Assembly (NCBI RefSeq): GCF_910592395.1 | Contig: NC_088308.1 | Coordinates: forward strand, 2,976,001 to 3,040,000 | DNA: 64,000 bases | Origin: Lineus longissimus | Lineage: Eukaryota; Nemertea; Pilidiophora; Heteronemertea; Lineidae | Direction of reading: 5' to 3' | In this document: positions 21,914-38,074 of the stretch, piece by piece | Numbering within the stretch: the first letter of the stretch is position 1 | Layout: every line of letters starts with the position of its first letter | Program-made: the position numbers and the translations under genes | The notes under the pieces: generated by a model | The model's database searches: none | Seen by the model: only the letters and a program-made list of their open reading frames with translations | What the model was told of the DNA's origin: nothing

Positions 21914-24900
21914 CTTGATAACATCAAGATCTTTTTAAGACCAGTCTTAATTTATTCTTGATAAATATAGGTCATGTTGTTCTTGGCATTGACGAGTGCT
22001 GATATTTTGGTTTCCTATCAGTATATGTAAACTGCTTGACCCCTGAAGAACGCATGAAGTGTGCTTAGTCATGATTGGTGTCAAGTATGATGAACCACTG
22101 GACCCTAATGTGTGTGGAAGCACCAAAAAAGTGCCGAAAGTATCTTTTCATATTTGTGTTACAAGTACATATTTGACACCGTCCGTCTGTTTCACTTGAG
22201 GCTGATGAGTTTATGTTTATGTTTAAAAATATTCTAGACATGTATACTTCTGTGTGTATAGATGACAGAACCTTGTGTGTTTATGTTTTGTGAATTTCTT
22301 GCTTACTTGCTTGTGTGTAAATGTTATTGTTATTTTATTCTGGGTGATACACACACAGACCTCTAAATCTAATAGGGAACTAGTGAAATAGTGAATGAAA
22401 CTATTTGCAGCATTTGAACACCAAGAAGTGTCTGTTAATTTGGTCTCCTCCCTATGTTTACATGTTCTCTGTGCAACCTTAGTCATTTTATTCTTGACTG
22501 TACATTATATATGTTGGCCTAACATCAAAATTATTAGCCCACCCATATGAGCTATGTAAACTATGGTGTAAGTAAACAACAGACAGTTGTTGGTAAATTT
22601 GATTTGACACCTAAAAAAGGCCATATTCATGTAGGTGTGCGCTAGATGTATTGGATGTATTTCAATAGTGTGTTATTTAGTTACGTCATTTAGCTTAGTT
22701 TTTTGCTTAATTATTATTGCCATTAAAGACTTTTGCCATATCAATATTTATACAAATTAGTCAATCAAATGTATAGAAATGATCATTTTGTAAAAGCCAT
22801 AAATTCTGTTCAATTGTATTGACTAATCGAAATGTTTCATTAATTTTTGTTAATTTTATCTTTATTCGTGTACACATAAAGTGTTGTATCTAAATTAAAT
22901 TTGTGACATTTATCCTAGTAAAATATCTACATTGATTATGAATTATAGTTTCTGCTGTTATTCATGTTGTCACAGCTTCAACCTTCATTCCACCAGTATG
23001 AGAATCTCTGCCTAACAGGGTACCAAGAAGGCTATGGCCATAGCGATGTGACTCCCAATATCACCAAGGTATTGCATTCTTGTCGGAAAATTACTGATGG
23101 CCAACTTCGATCAGCTCTACTTCTTGACGTCTCAAGTTAAGTGATGACACCCCTCTCTAGGAGCACATAATGGTCCATGGAACATTTCATCAAGTTGATG
23201 TGAACCTGACCTCCAGGACATGTGCGGCAACGATTCCACATCAAGTTCTTAACATTTCATAAAGCTTCCACCCGAGTGCGAGCTTGTCGGTTAACATTCA
23301 AGTATTGCTTCAGTGTACTCATTTCGCAATGAGCTTATAATGAAGAACACAACATGATATAAGGTTCATGGCACATTTTTTTTATTTCATGCATTCAACT
23401 ATAGTGAGTACAAAAATATAAACTTCATTATCTAGATAGAGGTCATTTTTGTACATTTTTATACAACGTCGACACACTACTTGCCTGTTGTCCCATTCTT
23501 TCGAAGTAGAATAAAAAATAATTTATTGGTGACAACTCAACTGCCCATCCTGGATTCACCAGTAATATCTTATATTATACAAAATGTTGTTTTAAACTTT
23601 TAAACAAGGAATCCTCCCAGTTTGATCATATTCAACATGCTCAGACAATACGGTCAATTCCAAAGCTTATACTCTTCTTGTCAACACCATTTTAATACCA
23701 GCTGACACTTACATGTACACTGATTTCTTATGCAAAAGAGATGCCTTACATGAAAGAACTATCTTGATAAAATGACCTGACAAACTTAGCAATCAATTTG
23801 GTGATATTAGGATTTGGAAGATGATATTGGAAATTGAATCAGAATGAAACTTTTACAGAATGAAATAAATGGAAGCAGAAAGTGGAATAATCAAATCTCA
23901 ATGGAATTGGAATATTTGGCGATTACGGAATGTTCATTAGTTTCAAGTCATCACATAACAAACTTGCACATTTGCCATTTTCCTCAAGCAACATCATGGG
24001 ACTTCCAATCAGAAGATACTGTTCAGGACTCAGTACTGGAACTCAAGTCTCATTTCACCTGAGATACTTTTCCTAGTAATTCTAAGTCAAATTCGGACTA
24101 GAAATTACCTAACCCTATTGCCTCTGATGGCCTGGTCACCTGCTCGTCCTTTACCAATCAAGCTCAAGCGATGAGCCTATAAGCAGCTCCTTGATACCAC
24201 AGAGTGCCTCTGCTGAGACCTAATAATAGCGACAGACGGATTTAAATAACACAAGAAGAACTGCCCAGTGCACGGGCCACAAAAGGACTTGATACAATCA
24301 ATTTATAATACAAACATAGTGCCTCCATCCTCAGTGAGGTCCCCTAATTTGTAAATGACAGAAGAACAATAAATATTGCACAATACACAATGTCACACAG
24401 TGTTCACTTCATCTTCCAATACATTCTTTTAGATTTAACTCAATAAGATACTTAAAAGATAGCCCGACTGCCAAGTTGAGACAGCATGTTTAAACAACCT
24501 TGCCCAAGAGAAAATCAGATCTATCAACTACTAATATCGCTCAGACTATGAATTGCAATTAAGTACAAAATTAAGCTCTACATGTATAAACTACCCTTCA
24601 ATCCTAAAATCAAGCTTAATTTGTCCATCTATTGATTCAGGAATATATCAAGTAATTTCAGCAGTGTGAGGGTGCAGCAGCCATGAAACTTCTGAGGTTG
24701 CGACTCGAGAAAGAAAACTTTTTAAAGCACCAAATTTGTAAATTGCTTCCTACAACAGTTACATGTATGGCTAAAAGCAAACATCGCCGATCAGCTCTTC
24801 AAAGGAAAACAGTCAGTACTTTTTACATCTTCTTCCATCCGTATACCTGTTCAATGAATTGAAGAGACACAAACACTTTCTTCGTGATATTCCATAAGTA

Positions 24901-25063
24901 TGGAGCATTTGAACCCAGTAACTAGCTTTCCTCATCTTCACAGAAATCTCAATATCCTCATTTTATTTGCATTTCCACAAATTGTCTCAAACGATGATCA
25001 TGATATGCCCAATCGTCATAGGCTAAAAATTTAACAAAATCCTAGCTTTTTCTTGAGTAAGTC
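21914..25063. other. LMTK and WDR13 3' flanks
   Basis: No coding exon seen. LMTK (plus) and WDR13 (minus) converge here, so much of this may be 3' UTR. Minus-strand AATAAA signals (TTTATT on the plus strand) occur near 24962, 23522 and 23377. The 87-codon minus frame at 22223-22486 and the 72-codon plus frame at 23844-24062 show no known motif. Confidence 0.4.
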
Positions 25064-29376
<4,313 letters not shown>

Positions 29377-29632
29377 TTTCCATTTTCCATCTTTCGGATC
29401 TTGTGTCGCTCATAGCAATTAAAAGAAGCAACACCTCCCATCTTTTCACTCAATAGTTACTTTTATGCCTCTATGAAAATGTAAAACTATTCACTTTTGT
29501 CTAAAAATATGACAAGATACCACTTATAGCTCAAATAAATGCACACTTTTGAAAAAACTATCACTGAATAGTTTGTGATGTAAGCGGCATCAGCAAGCAC
29601 AACTTCTGATATATTGCGACTAAAAAAGCACG
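29377..29632. promoter_or_regulatory. Bidirectional promoter between WDR13 and CCDC137
   Basis: Only 256 bp separate the two start codons on opposite strands, so both promoters and both 5' UTRs must fit here unless there are distant upstream non-coding exons. No TATA box is obvious in either direction. Compact TATA-less divergent spacing is typical of housekeeping pairs. Confidence 0.65.
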
Positions 29633-32114
29633 ATGGGCAGGCCTAAAGCATCAGGAAAACCGATGAAAAGTAATCGACATAGGAAACTAAAAGTAGTAGA
29701 TCAAGAATATGCTGATTTATGGAGAAGTGACGGCTCAGTTAAAGCCAAGGGCGAGAAAAAAGGGAAGCCCAAAAATATCAGGTGTGTAGGGCCTAGTACT
29801 GTATAGTGGTAGTATAGTATAGGCCTATACAAGCATGATTTTACAGTGAAGGTTCCATATGACTAGTAGTTATACAGTTGTTGGACAGGCATGAATAGTG
29901 ATGTCTATGTAAAAATTTACTCCAGGGAGAAGTTGCTCTTTACCTGGAAGAAGAAGATGACCCACCCAGGATTCCTGCCAAAATTTGTGGGAGCAATGTG
30001 TCTTCTTGTGGTTTTGATTATCACATTTATGTTTTCGCCATTTACAGACAGGCTGATTTGGGCATCAACCAAAGACCCAAAGCTTCAGATGAAGACACTG
30101 TGCCAAGGTCTGTCAAAGAATTAATGGAAGGGAAGCTCATGGCGAAGAAAAATAAGAATAAAAGAGCCAAGAAAAGAAAAGGCCCACGTGAGTTGTTTGC
30201 ATTGTTGTTAGTGTTACTTATTTGGAGCAGTTTCTGCTTCTTTGACAGAGGAGACACCTTTGTGATTTTAAGTGTGAGGCCATGGCCTTTCACAAAAAGT
30301 AATTGGAAAACTTTGGATATGTATAGCAACTACCGCTGTTTGGTAGCAGGTTAATTACATAAGATCTGCATCAATTCAGAATGTTTTCTTTCCGGAGTGT
30401 ATGAGTTCTTTAATTTTGTATCCATGGCTTTCTTTTTAGTTCCAGAACATCTTCGGCCGATGGAGAAAGGCATGACCAGGCCAGTTGAACCTGCCCCCAA
30501 ATTTTTCCGGAATAGAGATGAATCTGAATGGTCCTTTGTAAATAGAGTGAATAATGAAGTCAAAACTGTGATAGCAAAGACACAATTTGAAGATAAATTT
30601 GGGGTAAGTACATGTTAGAGTAAAAGCATCTTCTAAAAAGATGTTGCGTTCACAGTTTACTTGTTGCCAGAGTTGGCAAAATGCCCATAAAAACATTGAT
30701 GTAATGAATGAGTCCTTGTTGTAGAGCTCCAAATGGTTGCCAGTTCTGTCTATGCAGGCATTTTATGATCATTTATCTTCTTCTTGGTAATCGTGTCTGA
30801 TAAAACGTTGTTATCTGTAATTTTGAAGTTGATATGCTTCACTCCTATCACTTTATTTCATGATTTTCTTCATCAATAGGTAAATGCCAGCATAGGAAAG
30901 AATGGAGGTGTGATCGTTAAGCCTAAGAAAGATACGAAAACCAAGTTGAAAGCAAAGCAGTGAGTTTCCTTTATAAGCCTTGCAACAATGCCAGTGGCAA
31001 TTGACAATGAAGTTGAATGGCTGCGCGTCTCTATCATAAATTATCATAATGAGAAAGAGATGATAACGATGAGCCATTGTCTTGTTTCTGGTAGCATAGA
31101 GGGAAAGCATCTGCCTCATGAGTGAGAGGTAGTAGGTTTCATCTGAGACACTACTGGGTGCTAGGTTTCCCTATAAATGGTCAATTGTTTTTAAAATGAG
31201 CACTTTGTTGCTGCTGCTTGAAACCCAAGGAAGTTTTCTGTGTAGACCAGGATAAAGATAATTCCAGAGTTCTTGTGAGCAAGGTACTGCACTATGGATC
31301 AAGTGTCACTGTGCTACATTCCATAGTATTTGTTTAATCATCATATTTTCATCTCATTATTTCAGGAGATCGAAAGAGAAAAAGCAAAAAGACAAGGAAA
31401 AGAGAGAGATGAAGAAATTGTCCAAGAAAACTGGTTTTGAGATTTTAAAAGGTAATGTAAAAACATTGACATTACATTGCACCATATTGCATTGTACTGT
31501 ATAGCGTTCACTCATGACCTGTGTCAGATGGTCACTGTGTCACAAAATACTGCAGTGACAAGTGATTTTAATGTTTTGCATTATGTAGATATAGATATTT
31601 CATCTTGATGAAACATTTATATATCCCTCTATCTGGTTTTCTCTTTTTCAGATGAGGTCAAATTTGGGGAGGTTGCTATGGCACCTCCGAACATCTCAAA
31701 GAAACCTAGAGGAGCACCTAGCTTAGAAATGAGGGTAAATATGATAGTGATTGATCAATAGAAACACGCCATTACTTTCAATGAAAAGTTATAAAGGCTG
31801 GCAACACCTCCAAGTCGTAATGGATTCTAGTTGAGATTTTGTCATTCACAAAAAACTTTTTTAAGTGAAACATTTGAAAATTCAGTCACTTTTATTTCCA
31901 GCCGGGAAAGAAAAATCTACTTCTCAAGGAAATAATCCACAGCGTCAAAACAACAGAACACGAATCTTCGGCAAAAGTTAGAGAAATTGGAAAAACTATC
32001 AAAAGAAAGAACTTGTCAATATCGGAGCAGCGGAAACTGGATGCGGAACGGGAACGTGTTGTGGACTTGTACAGACAACTGAGAGCCAAGAAATATTCGG
32101 CAAATGCTTTATAG
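29633..32114 (+). CDS. CCDC137: Coiled-coil domain-containing protein 137
   Basis: Complete, 7 exons, 304 codons plus stop: 29633-29781, 30048-30187, 30440-30603, 30880-30959, 31366-31451, 31652-31734, 31902-32114, all in frame. The protein is very basic and lysine-rich with nuclear-localisation-like clusters (KKNKNKRAKKRK, RSKEKKQKDKEKREMKK). Diagnostic segments shared with vertebrate CCDC137 are P-x-F..R-x-ES...F..R...E, then DEVKFGEVAMAPP, PGKKNLLLKEII, and a C-terminal helix EQRKLDAERERVVDLYRQLR. Human CCDC137 has about 289 residues. The human protein is nucleolar and associated with chromosomes and ribosome-biogenesis proteomes; the function in this organism is inferred from homology only. 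Confidence 0.9.
31085..31175 (+). repeat. Degenerate tRNA-derived SINE head (possible)
   Basis: GGTAGCATAGAGGGAAAGCA followed by TCTGCCTCATGAGTGAGAGG and TAGTAGGTTTCATCTGAG resembles a decayed tRNA-like head with a mutated B-box. It lies in a CCDC137 intron. Support is weak. Confidence 0.3.
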
Positions 32115-32481
32115 TAGTCCAGGGAGGATTGCCTTTCATACTTGCTACACTTGCTTTGAAGCAAGACTTTCATGATGATCATTATCAAATACGGCAGCCT
32201 GGCCCTGAATTTGTTCTTTGCTGTGATCATGAATCATTTGAGATAAATCATGTGCTAGTCTCTGCGCTTCTACCTTTGGAGCGGTTGGTAGACTTGAAGC
32301 AATTTCCTTATGACGTTGAACATGTGGAGACCTGCATATGGACTATATATTGATAATGTAAAAAATAGTGTTTGACATGGACCGAAACACACAAGGTCAA
32401 ATGTGCACGGATTGACTGTGCCCTATTATTTCACGATGGGGCCTGGGGGGAATCGAGACACTGCCAGATGTATATAATTGA

Positions 32482-32487
32482 AATAAA
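32482..32487 (+). terminator. CCDC137 poly(A) signal AATAAA
   Basis: AATAAA lies about 370 bases after the stop, the first canonical signal found downstream. Confidence 0.5.
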
Positions 32488-33156
32488 TATCATTTTTTCT
32501 GAAAAATCAATCTCGTACTGACATTTTTCCATTTTTATAGCAATGAGGACATGCAGAAAAGTGTATCAATATGAGAATGACTTCAAGTATGTTGTTCTAA
32601 TATGACTGTCTGGGTCTTCAAGTAGAAACATCTGCTAGTTGGTTGTGATTGTTTAAAAGTTCACATAATTTTGTCCTAGAAAACGTGGGACATTCATGTA
32701 CACGTATGTCTCGGATGTCATGGGACGACTGTCCCCATTACTCATCTCTGGACATGGGATCTTTTGTGCCTCTGCTGTGGTAATCTCCTCTCATCTGAAC
32801 TGGTTGCACATGCCACAAAGACTCCCGAGTCTGAGCTGATTCTAACATGAAGTTCCCATCATGGCTATTAAAGCCAATTCCTGGGATTAGCTTACCATTG
32901 ATCTGATAATCTTTCAGTAAACTCTAGCAACGTTTGGATGTACCAGCAGCCTAGAAACAATGTCCAAGACTACAAATCATTAGAGTGGGGGTGGAGGGGT
33001 GGGGGGGGGGAAGAACAACATGACTAGCTGCATGGAGAACAACAGTTTAGAAAGACTTCAGGTCTTATTGTAGAAGCATCGAGCTTATAGGATCTGTTTC
33101 CACGGCAGGGTTACGTGGAAAAGTGAAACAAGAATGTAATTTCACGTAAAAATATC
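32488..33156. other. Spacer between convergent 3' ends
   Basis: Short intergenic stretch between the CCDC137 and canopy 3' ends. It contains a G-run at about 32995-33010. No gene seen. Confidence 0.5.
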
Positions 33157-33162
33157 TTTATT
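33157..33162 (-). terminator. Canopy poly(A) signal AATAAA (minus strand)
   Basis: TTTATT on the plus strand reads AATAAA on the minus strand, about 0.9 kb past the canopy stop. The 33163-34039 stretch would then be its 3' UTR. Confidence 0.4.
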
Positions 33163-34039
33163 TTCTGTAACAAAACACAACTTCAAGGATGCTGCACATG
33201 AAAGTCACACTATTGCACAAACAACACATGTTTTAATCATCAGAAAAGTACCGGTATGTACCAACTTGTATCTCTCCTTCTATTGGCTGGACCATAAATC
33301 CAGGAAATGCTTGTACATGTACATGTAATTGTACAACTGAACATCAATATGGAGGTTTTGATTCTATCATTATGGCAAATAAGTATTGTTAGGAATTAAA
33401 GTTAGTAGAGAGCACATATACATATAATCTGCCTTGCCATTCGACTATTTCCAGACAAGATGTACTCGGCCGGGTTTTTTTTAAAGAGATCAGTTATTGT
33501 TAGAGTTAGCAAGTTTGGGCTAGTCCAGTGCTATGAAATATCTTACATGACATTGTCCGACTTCACAATGAAACGATTTCCTTGAATACATACAATCTCA
33601 AGAATATATTAACATCAATCGCATTAAGTACGAATTCCTTCTCAGACGTAACTGCAAGACTGAAACTGTAACAATTTTTCCTGCCGCCTCAGGAGAAAAG
33701 ATCGGCATTTTGCAAAGACAACATTCTGAACGTGCTTTATAGTGCATCAGCTAATACTGAAACTGGAATGTACACGGCCATAATCTCTGAGAAATCAAAA
33801 GCAGTACCGGTCTATACATCTCCAAAACCAGAATCAAGATAGTTTCAAATTTGGCGAAGACCGGACATCACCAAATTTAAGAAACAATATTTTCTGAAAT
33901 ACATCCCAGACTGCAGATTGCACAACAAACACATCTTGTGTAAATGCAGACTGTAAATGTAAATCAGATTTACAGACTGTCAAGAAATATGCTCTGAAAC
34001 CACACTCGATGCTCTGTTCACTCTAATAATGTTCTGTTA

Positions 34040-37000
34040 TCACAATTCCTCCTTAATCGATTTCTTGATTTTTTCTGAAAGTTTCTTCTTCTTGTCATCT
34101 GTAAAAGTAGTTCAATTGAATTATTAAATCAATCAATTAAAACACATGGTCAAGACTGTAGCTGCTCTTATTGCTACACCAAAGCATAAGGAGTGTAGAC
34201 GTAAAATAAGAGATCAATATGTTCATTAATGGGGTAGCAATGATTCATAAGTACGTTGTATAGTGATTGTATATTTACCAATGAATGTGCAGTAAATTAT
34301 TCATTTGTAACACTAATGTATGCTCATGAATGGAAGGCAGCAAAAAATTTCACACATAACTAAAGACCAAAGAACTACATCTAAAAGCCAGCATCTCTGA
34401 AACTCACTGCTACTCAAGCTATCAACATGTAATTTTCACTTTACATGTATATTGCTTCGATTATTTCTTCCATGACAAAATTCAGCCTGCTGCATAGCAA
34501 GAACAAGTTTGAAGAGAGAAGTCAAACCTTTAGATTTGTTCTTTTCTTCCTTTCCTTCATCATTTTCTGTTTTAGAATCTCCTTCCTTTTCGGTCAGACA
34601 AGCTGTAAAACAATGCAAACTTAGTTAGCAAACGCTTCATGGGAAATGTGAAAAGTGGTAATGGTTGGCACTGCTGGCCTATCCTGATGAAGAAATGTTT
34701 GGCTTTTACTCATGGAATTATTTGATTCACCGGCCACTTATTGCTCATAGTAGTTGGAAAGCCTTTATCCTGAGATCCTGCTACATGTATGTTCATGAAT
34801 TGACCCACTTAGAATTACTACAGTATGGTTCACATGCAACTGTGCACCACATCATGAGCCAGTGAGAGGTACTCACCACTGTCCGCCTTTGAATCTTTCA
34901 GATATCTATCTAAGCACAAGTATGTCATCAAATCTTTGTCCTGATGGTGGAAATACCAGTCTTCAATGTCTTCTTCATATTCATTAGTTATTATGAAACA
35001 CTGAAATAATACAGGAGTATTTTAACAACAGTCAACATAAACTGACAAAGTAAAATTACTTGGCCTATACTCATGGGGTGGGAGCTGCTGCGGTCTAGTT
35101 GCTCAGACTCTTAACTGGCGGTCAAGAGGTTCCTGGTTCGAACTCGCCTGAACTTCAGGACCAGACAAAACATTGTGTTGGCAGATTTACGACGCAGGGA
35201 AACCTACTGACCTGTTTGTGCAATTCTCTTACTTCTGCAGACGTTTCATTCCACAAGTCATATGGAATGTCCATTTTCACATCAACGCCACGATTCCTAC
35301 AAAAGGATATAATACACTTCAAGTGTCTTGAAATCAAATTGCATGAAACAAAATAGGCAACCCCCCATGTGTTCATTAGCGACCAAGAAAACCTTAGTAG
35401 CAGCAACCAGTCATAAGAATAGAGAAGTTTGCTTAGAAAAAGAGTGGACAAGTTTGCTGATTACAGTTTTATGTGTCATCTATAGGAGGTGGTTAAGTGA
35501 AGAGACAAGCAAATTGGTTTGGAAGTTCATATATATTCCTTATGACTTACACGAGATTTTGAAGAGTTGACATTGTTTCGCTTCTTTTCTTGGCAAAACG
35601 TAAGCTGTTTTTCCTCTCATTGTGGACGTTGTAGTCCAGCAGTCTTTCACACACATGAGGCTCGTTGAGAACATCGTATAACCTCAGCTCACTGAAAGTT
35701 AAGGTGATGGCGAATGTTGATACAAATAGAAAATGCATACAGTGACAGGTATGACAGGTGTAGGACTAGCATTTGTGATGTTTCACCCCCCCCCCCCCCC
35801 CAACACACACACATATGCACTACCCATACCATACCAACATTTTGTCCTCCAAATTTGGCATGATTGGACTAAAATGTGTTCCTCTCCTTATAAAAAGGGC
35901 AAAACTGTTGAATATCCCAAAATCCAGATAAAATACTATAGTTGCCCAACTTGGCTACCTGACTGCCAAACTTTTTGAGAATCAAGCAATTAACTCCATG
36001 GAGCCTAATCAAACATGGAGCCTAATCAAACTATCAGACATGCCAAAGTTCATGTAGCAGGATGAAAATAATACAATTTGGTTACCATGGCAATGACAAA
36101 CATGTCAGGAGATGAAGTCAATTATGACTGATTACACAAGGACACGTGGCCATCCAGAATGAAACCACATCAGGACCATTGAGCAAATGTAATGAAATAT
36201 GAGCCACACCCACGGTAGATCTCATGAGTGTAATAATACATGCAGTACATGAATAGAGCGAGCACATAGATTCTGTTGTAAAGCTTTGTATAACAATTCT
36301 GTCAATGTAAAAGTTCATTCATTCAGGAAGTCATGACAAAAATAAATCAACCTCAATTGAAACAACAAAATGTGTCATGCACAGACAAATCTAAAGGAGA
36401 ATGAGCAGTGTGTATAACCAGACTTTTGTCATGACAAAGCTAAGCCATAAAACCAAGAGCAGCCAAAATGTCCATATTTGAAAAATAGATCTCTGTGACT
36501 TACGATGTTTGATACTTTATTTTCTTCTTCTTGGTATCAAGACCGTGCCCCGTTTCCAGAACTTGACCTGACTTTGTTTCCGACAGTTTGCTGACAAATT
36601 CCGTCGCAAGGTACTTGCACACTGTTGAAGGAAATAATTATACATCATACACGTACAAAGCAATTGGGACTGTCGTAATGTACATGGGATAACCGGATAA
36701 GAACAAAGAGATTCTAGTAAAATATTGGTTGAAACGTGTCTCTCAAGGTGTCTGGCAGTATCGTGTCAGTACTGTATCTATTCTAGATCATGAGTCAATA
36801 TCCCGACGACGACGATGAGACAGACGACCATCATGGGCCATAATAAAAGCTTCCTCTTACACTACAAGTGTGACAATATCTAGTGCATGGTTTATTAGTG
36901 TACAGTGAGCGTATATTACACTCAGTCATACACTGACACTAACAGTATGTATGTTTGTATGCATATTGCATGATGTAGGCCTATTGGCCTTAGAACTACA

Positions 37001-37224
37001 TCATCATCATCATCATGTATACATTGATTGTTGTAGATGATGTACTCACTACGGCCCTCACTACATACTGTACAATATAGTATAATACATGATGTTTAGG
37101 TCCCCAACTCACCTTCGCATTTCGTGGGTGGTTTCACCCAGCTATCGTCACAAACGATATTATCAGAGAGGTAAATCACAAAGGAAAGTAGAACACAGAT
37201 TGTTGCATAAACCAGGCCTTTCAT
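34040..37224 (-). CDS. Canopy FGF-signalling regulator, CNPY3/CNPY4-like ER protein
   Basis: Complete, 7 exons, 237 codons plus stop: 37224-37113, 36621-36504, 35691-35551, 35296-35212, 35000-34877, 34602-34528, 34098-34040. A signal peptide (MKGLVYATICVLLSFVIYL) precedes the mature start near residue 25. The saposin-like core has the canopy cysteine pattern and the conserved motifs WVKPPTKCEVCKYLA, CERLLDYNVHNER, RFAKKRSETM, DIPYDLWNETSAEV and EDIEDWYFHHQDKDL. The tail is lysine/glutamate-rich and ends KEEL, an ER-retrieval signal of the KDEL class. Vertebrate CNPY3 is an ER co-chaperone of GRP94 for Toll-like receptors; CNPY4 is related. Which paralogue this is cannot be settled, and an ancestral CNPY3/4 gene is likely. 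The alternative donor CTC|GTGTAAG at exon 3 is rejected because CTCGT|GTAAGT keeps the LV-N-RGV frame. Confidence 0.93.
35060..35211 (+). repeat. tRNA-derived SINE abutting a canopy exon
   Basis: An A-box-like stretch (GCGGTCTAGTTGC, about 35090-35102) and a B-box (GGTTCGAACTC, 35135-35145) lie at tRNA spacing, followed by a body. Its right side reaches to within a few bases of the canopy exon that begins at 35212 (donor side on the minus strand). Confidence 0.6.
35788..35814. repeat. Poly-C and CA microsatellite
   Basis: A run of about 16 C is followed directly by a short CA repeat in a canopy intron. Simple sequence whose length is likely unstable. Confidence 0.8.
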
Positions 37225-38074
37225 TTTCGATAGAATAAGACTTTTGTAACGAGGAATTTAAGAGCAGAAAGCCGGAAGTTGACAATTTTCAGGCAGGCTG
37301 TCTCGAGGTGAATATAAATGTAAAATATAGTCATAGCAAAAGTAAGAATTTTCATGTAAAATTTAGCTTGAAAGTCATATTTCAAAAGCTGTCGTTGCAT
37401 ATTGTGTATTTATTCGATCTTTAATTATTCTTGAATGTTAAAATCTCTCCGCAGTAAATATTACTTCCTGGTTGGGAAATCGTGTAGACTGGCCAGAGTC
37501 CGCGTTTCCCCTAAATTTTACCAACTCTTCCTTTGAAAACTTGTTGATCAACCCGGTATGTGCAACTGTGATGAATAAAGATACGTTTTAATGCAAAGGA
37601 TGCTGATTTTGAATTGTTTTTCATTGGAAAAATCGTTATCCAAAATGCGTCATCAATGCCGGTTTTGCTACTTTGCATGATGCACTGCATGTTGACCTAC
37701 ATGTTGTATAGTGAATGGCTGAGGGGGCGTGGTCTGCCCCTCACTTGTGACATGCCTGACACTGACAGTCAGTTAGTCATATTTGATGAGTCATGGCCCT
37801 GTCCCACAGGGGACCAAGTGGAGGTGGCCGTTCACAGCCACTGAAACACTTCTAAACTGCACAACTATAACTGATGACAACCCTGACAACGTCAATGTCC
37901 ACGAAGCCAGGATAGGAATGACTGAGTAACTTGAGATGAACTGCGGCCCTGTCATGGCTTCGAGCTTCTCCTAAAATATGCCAGGTTGCAATGACTTTGA
38001 AATGAACTAGGAGCAGCCAAGCTACCATTTGAAACCATGGCCTTGTGTTTTATTTTTCAGGCAGAATTGAAATC
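37225..38074. promoter_or_regulatory. Divergent promoter region between canopy and ARPC1
   Basis: Canopy (minus) and ARPC1 (plus) diverge here. The ARPC1 start codon lies 14 bases inside an exon that begins at 38061 after TTTTTCAG, so at least one non-coding 5' exon is upstream. CAACCCG|GTATGT near 37555 is a reasonable donor for it. The 76-codon plus frame at 37614-37844 has no known motif. Confidence 0.45.
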
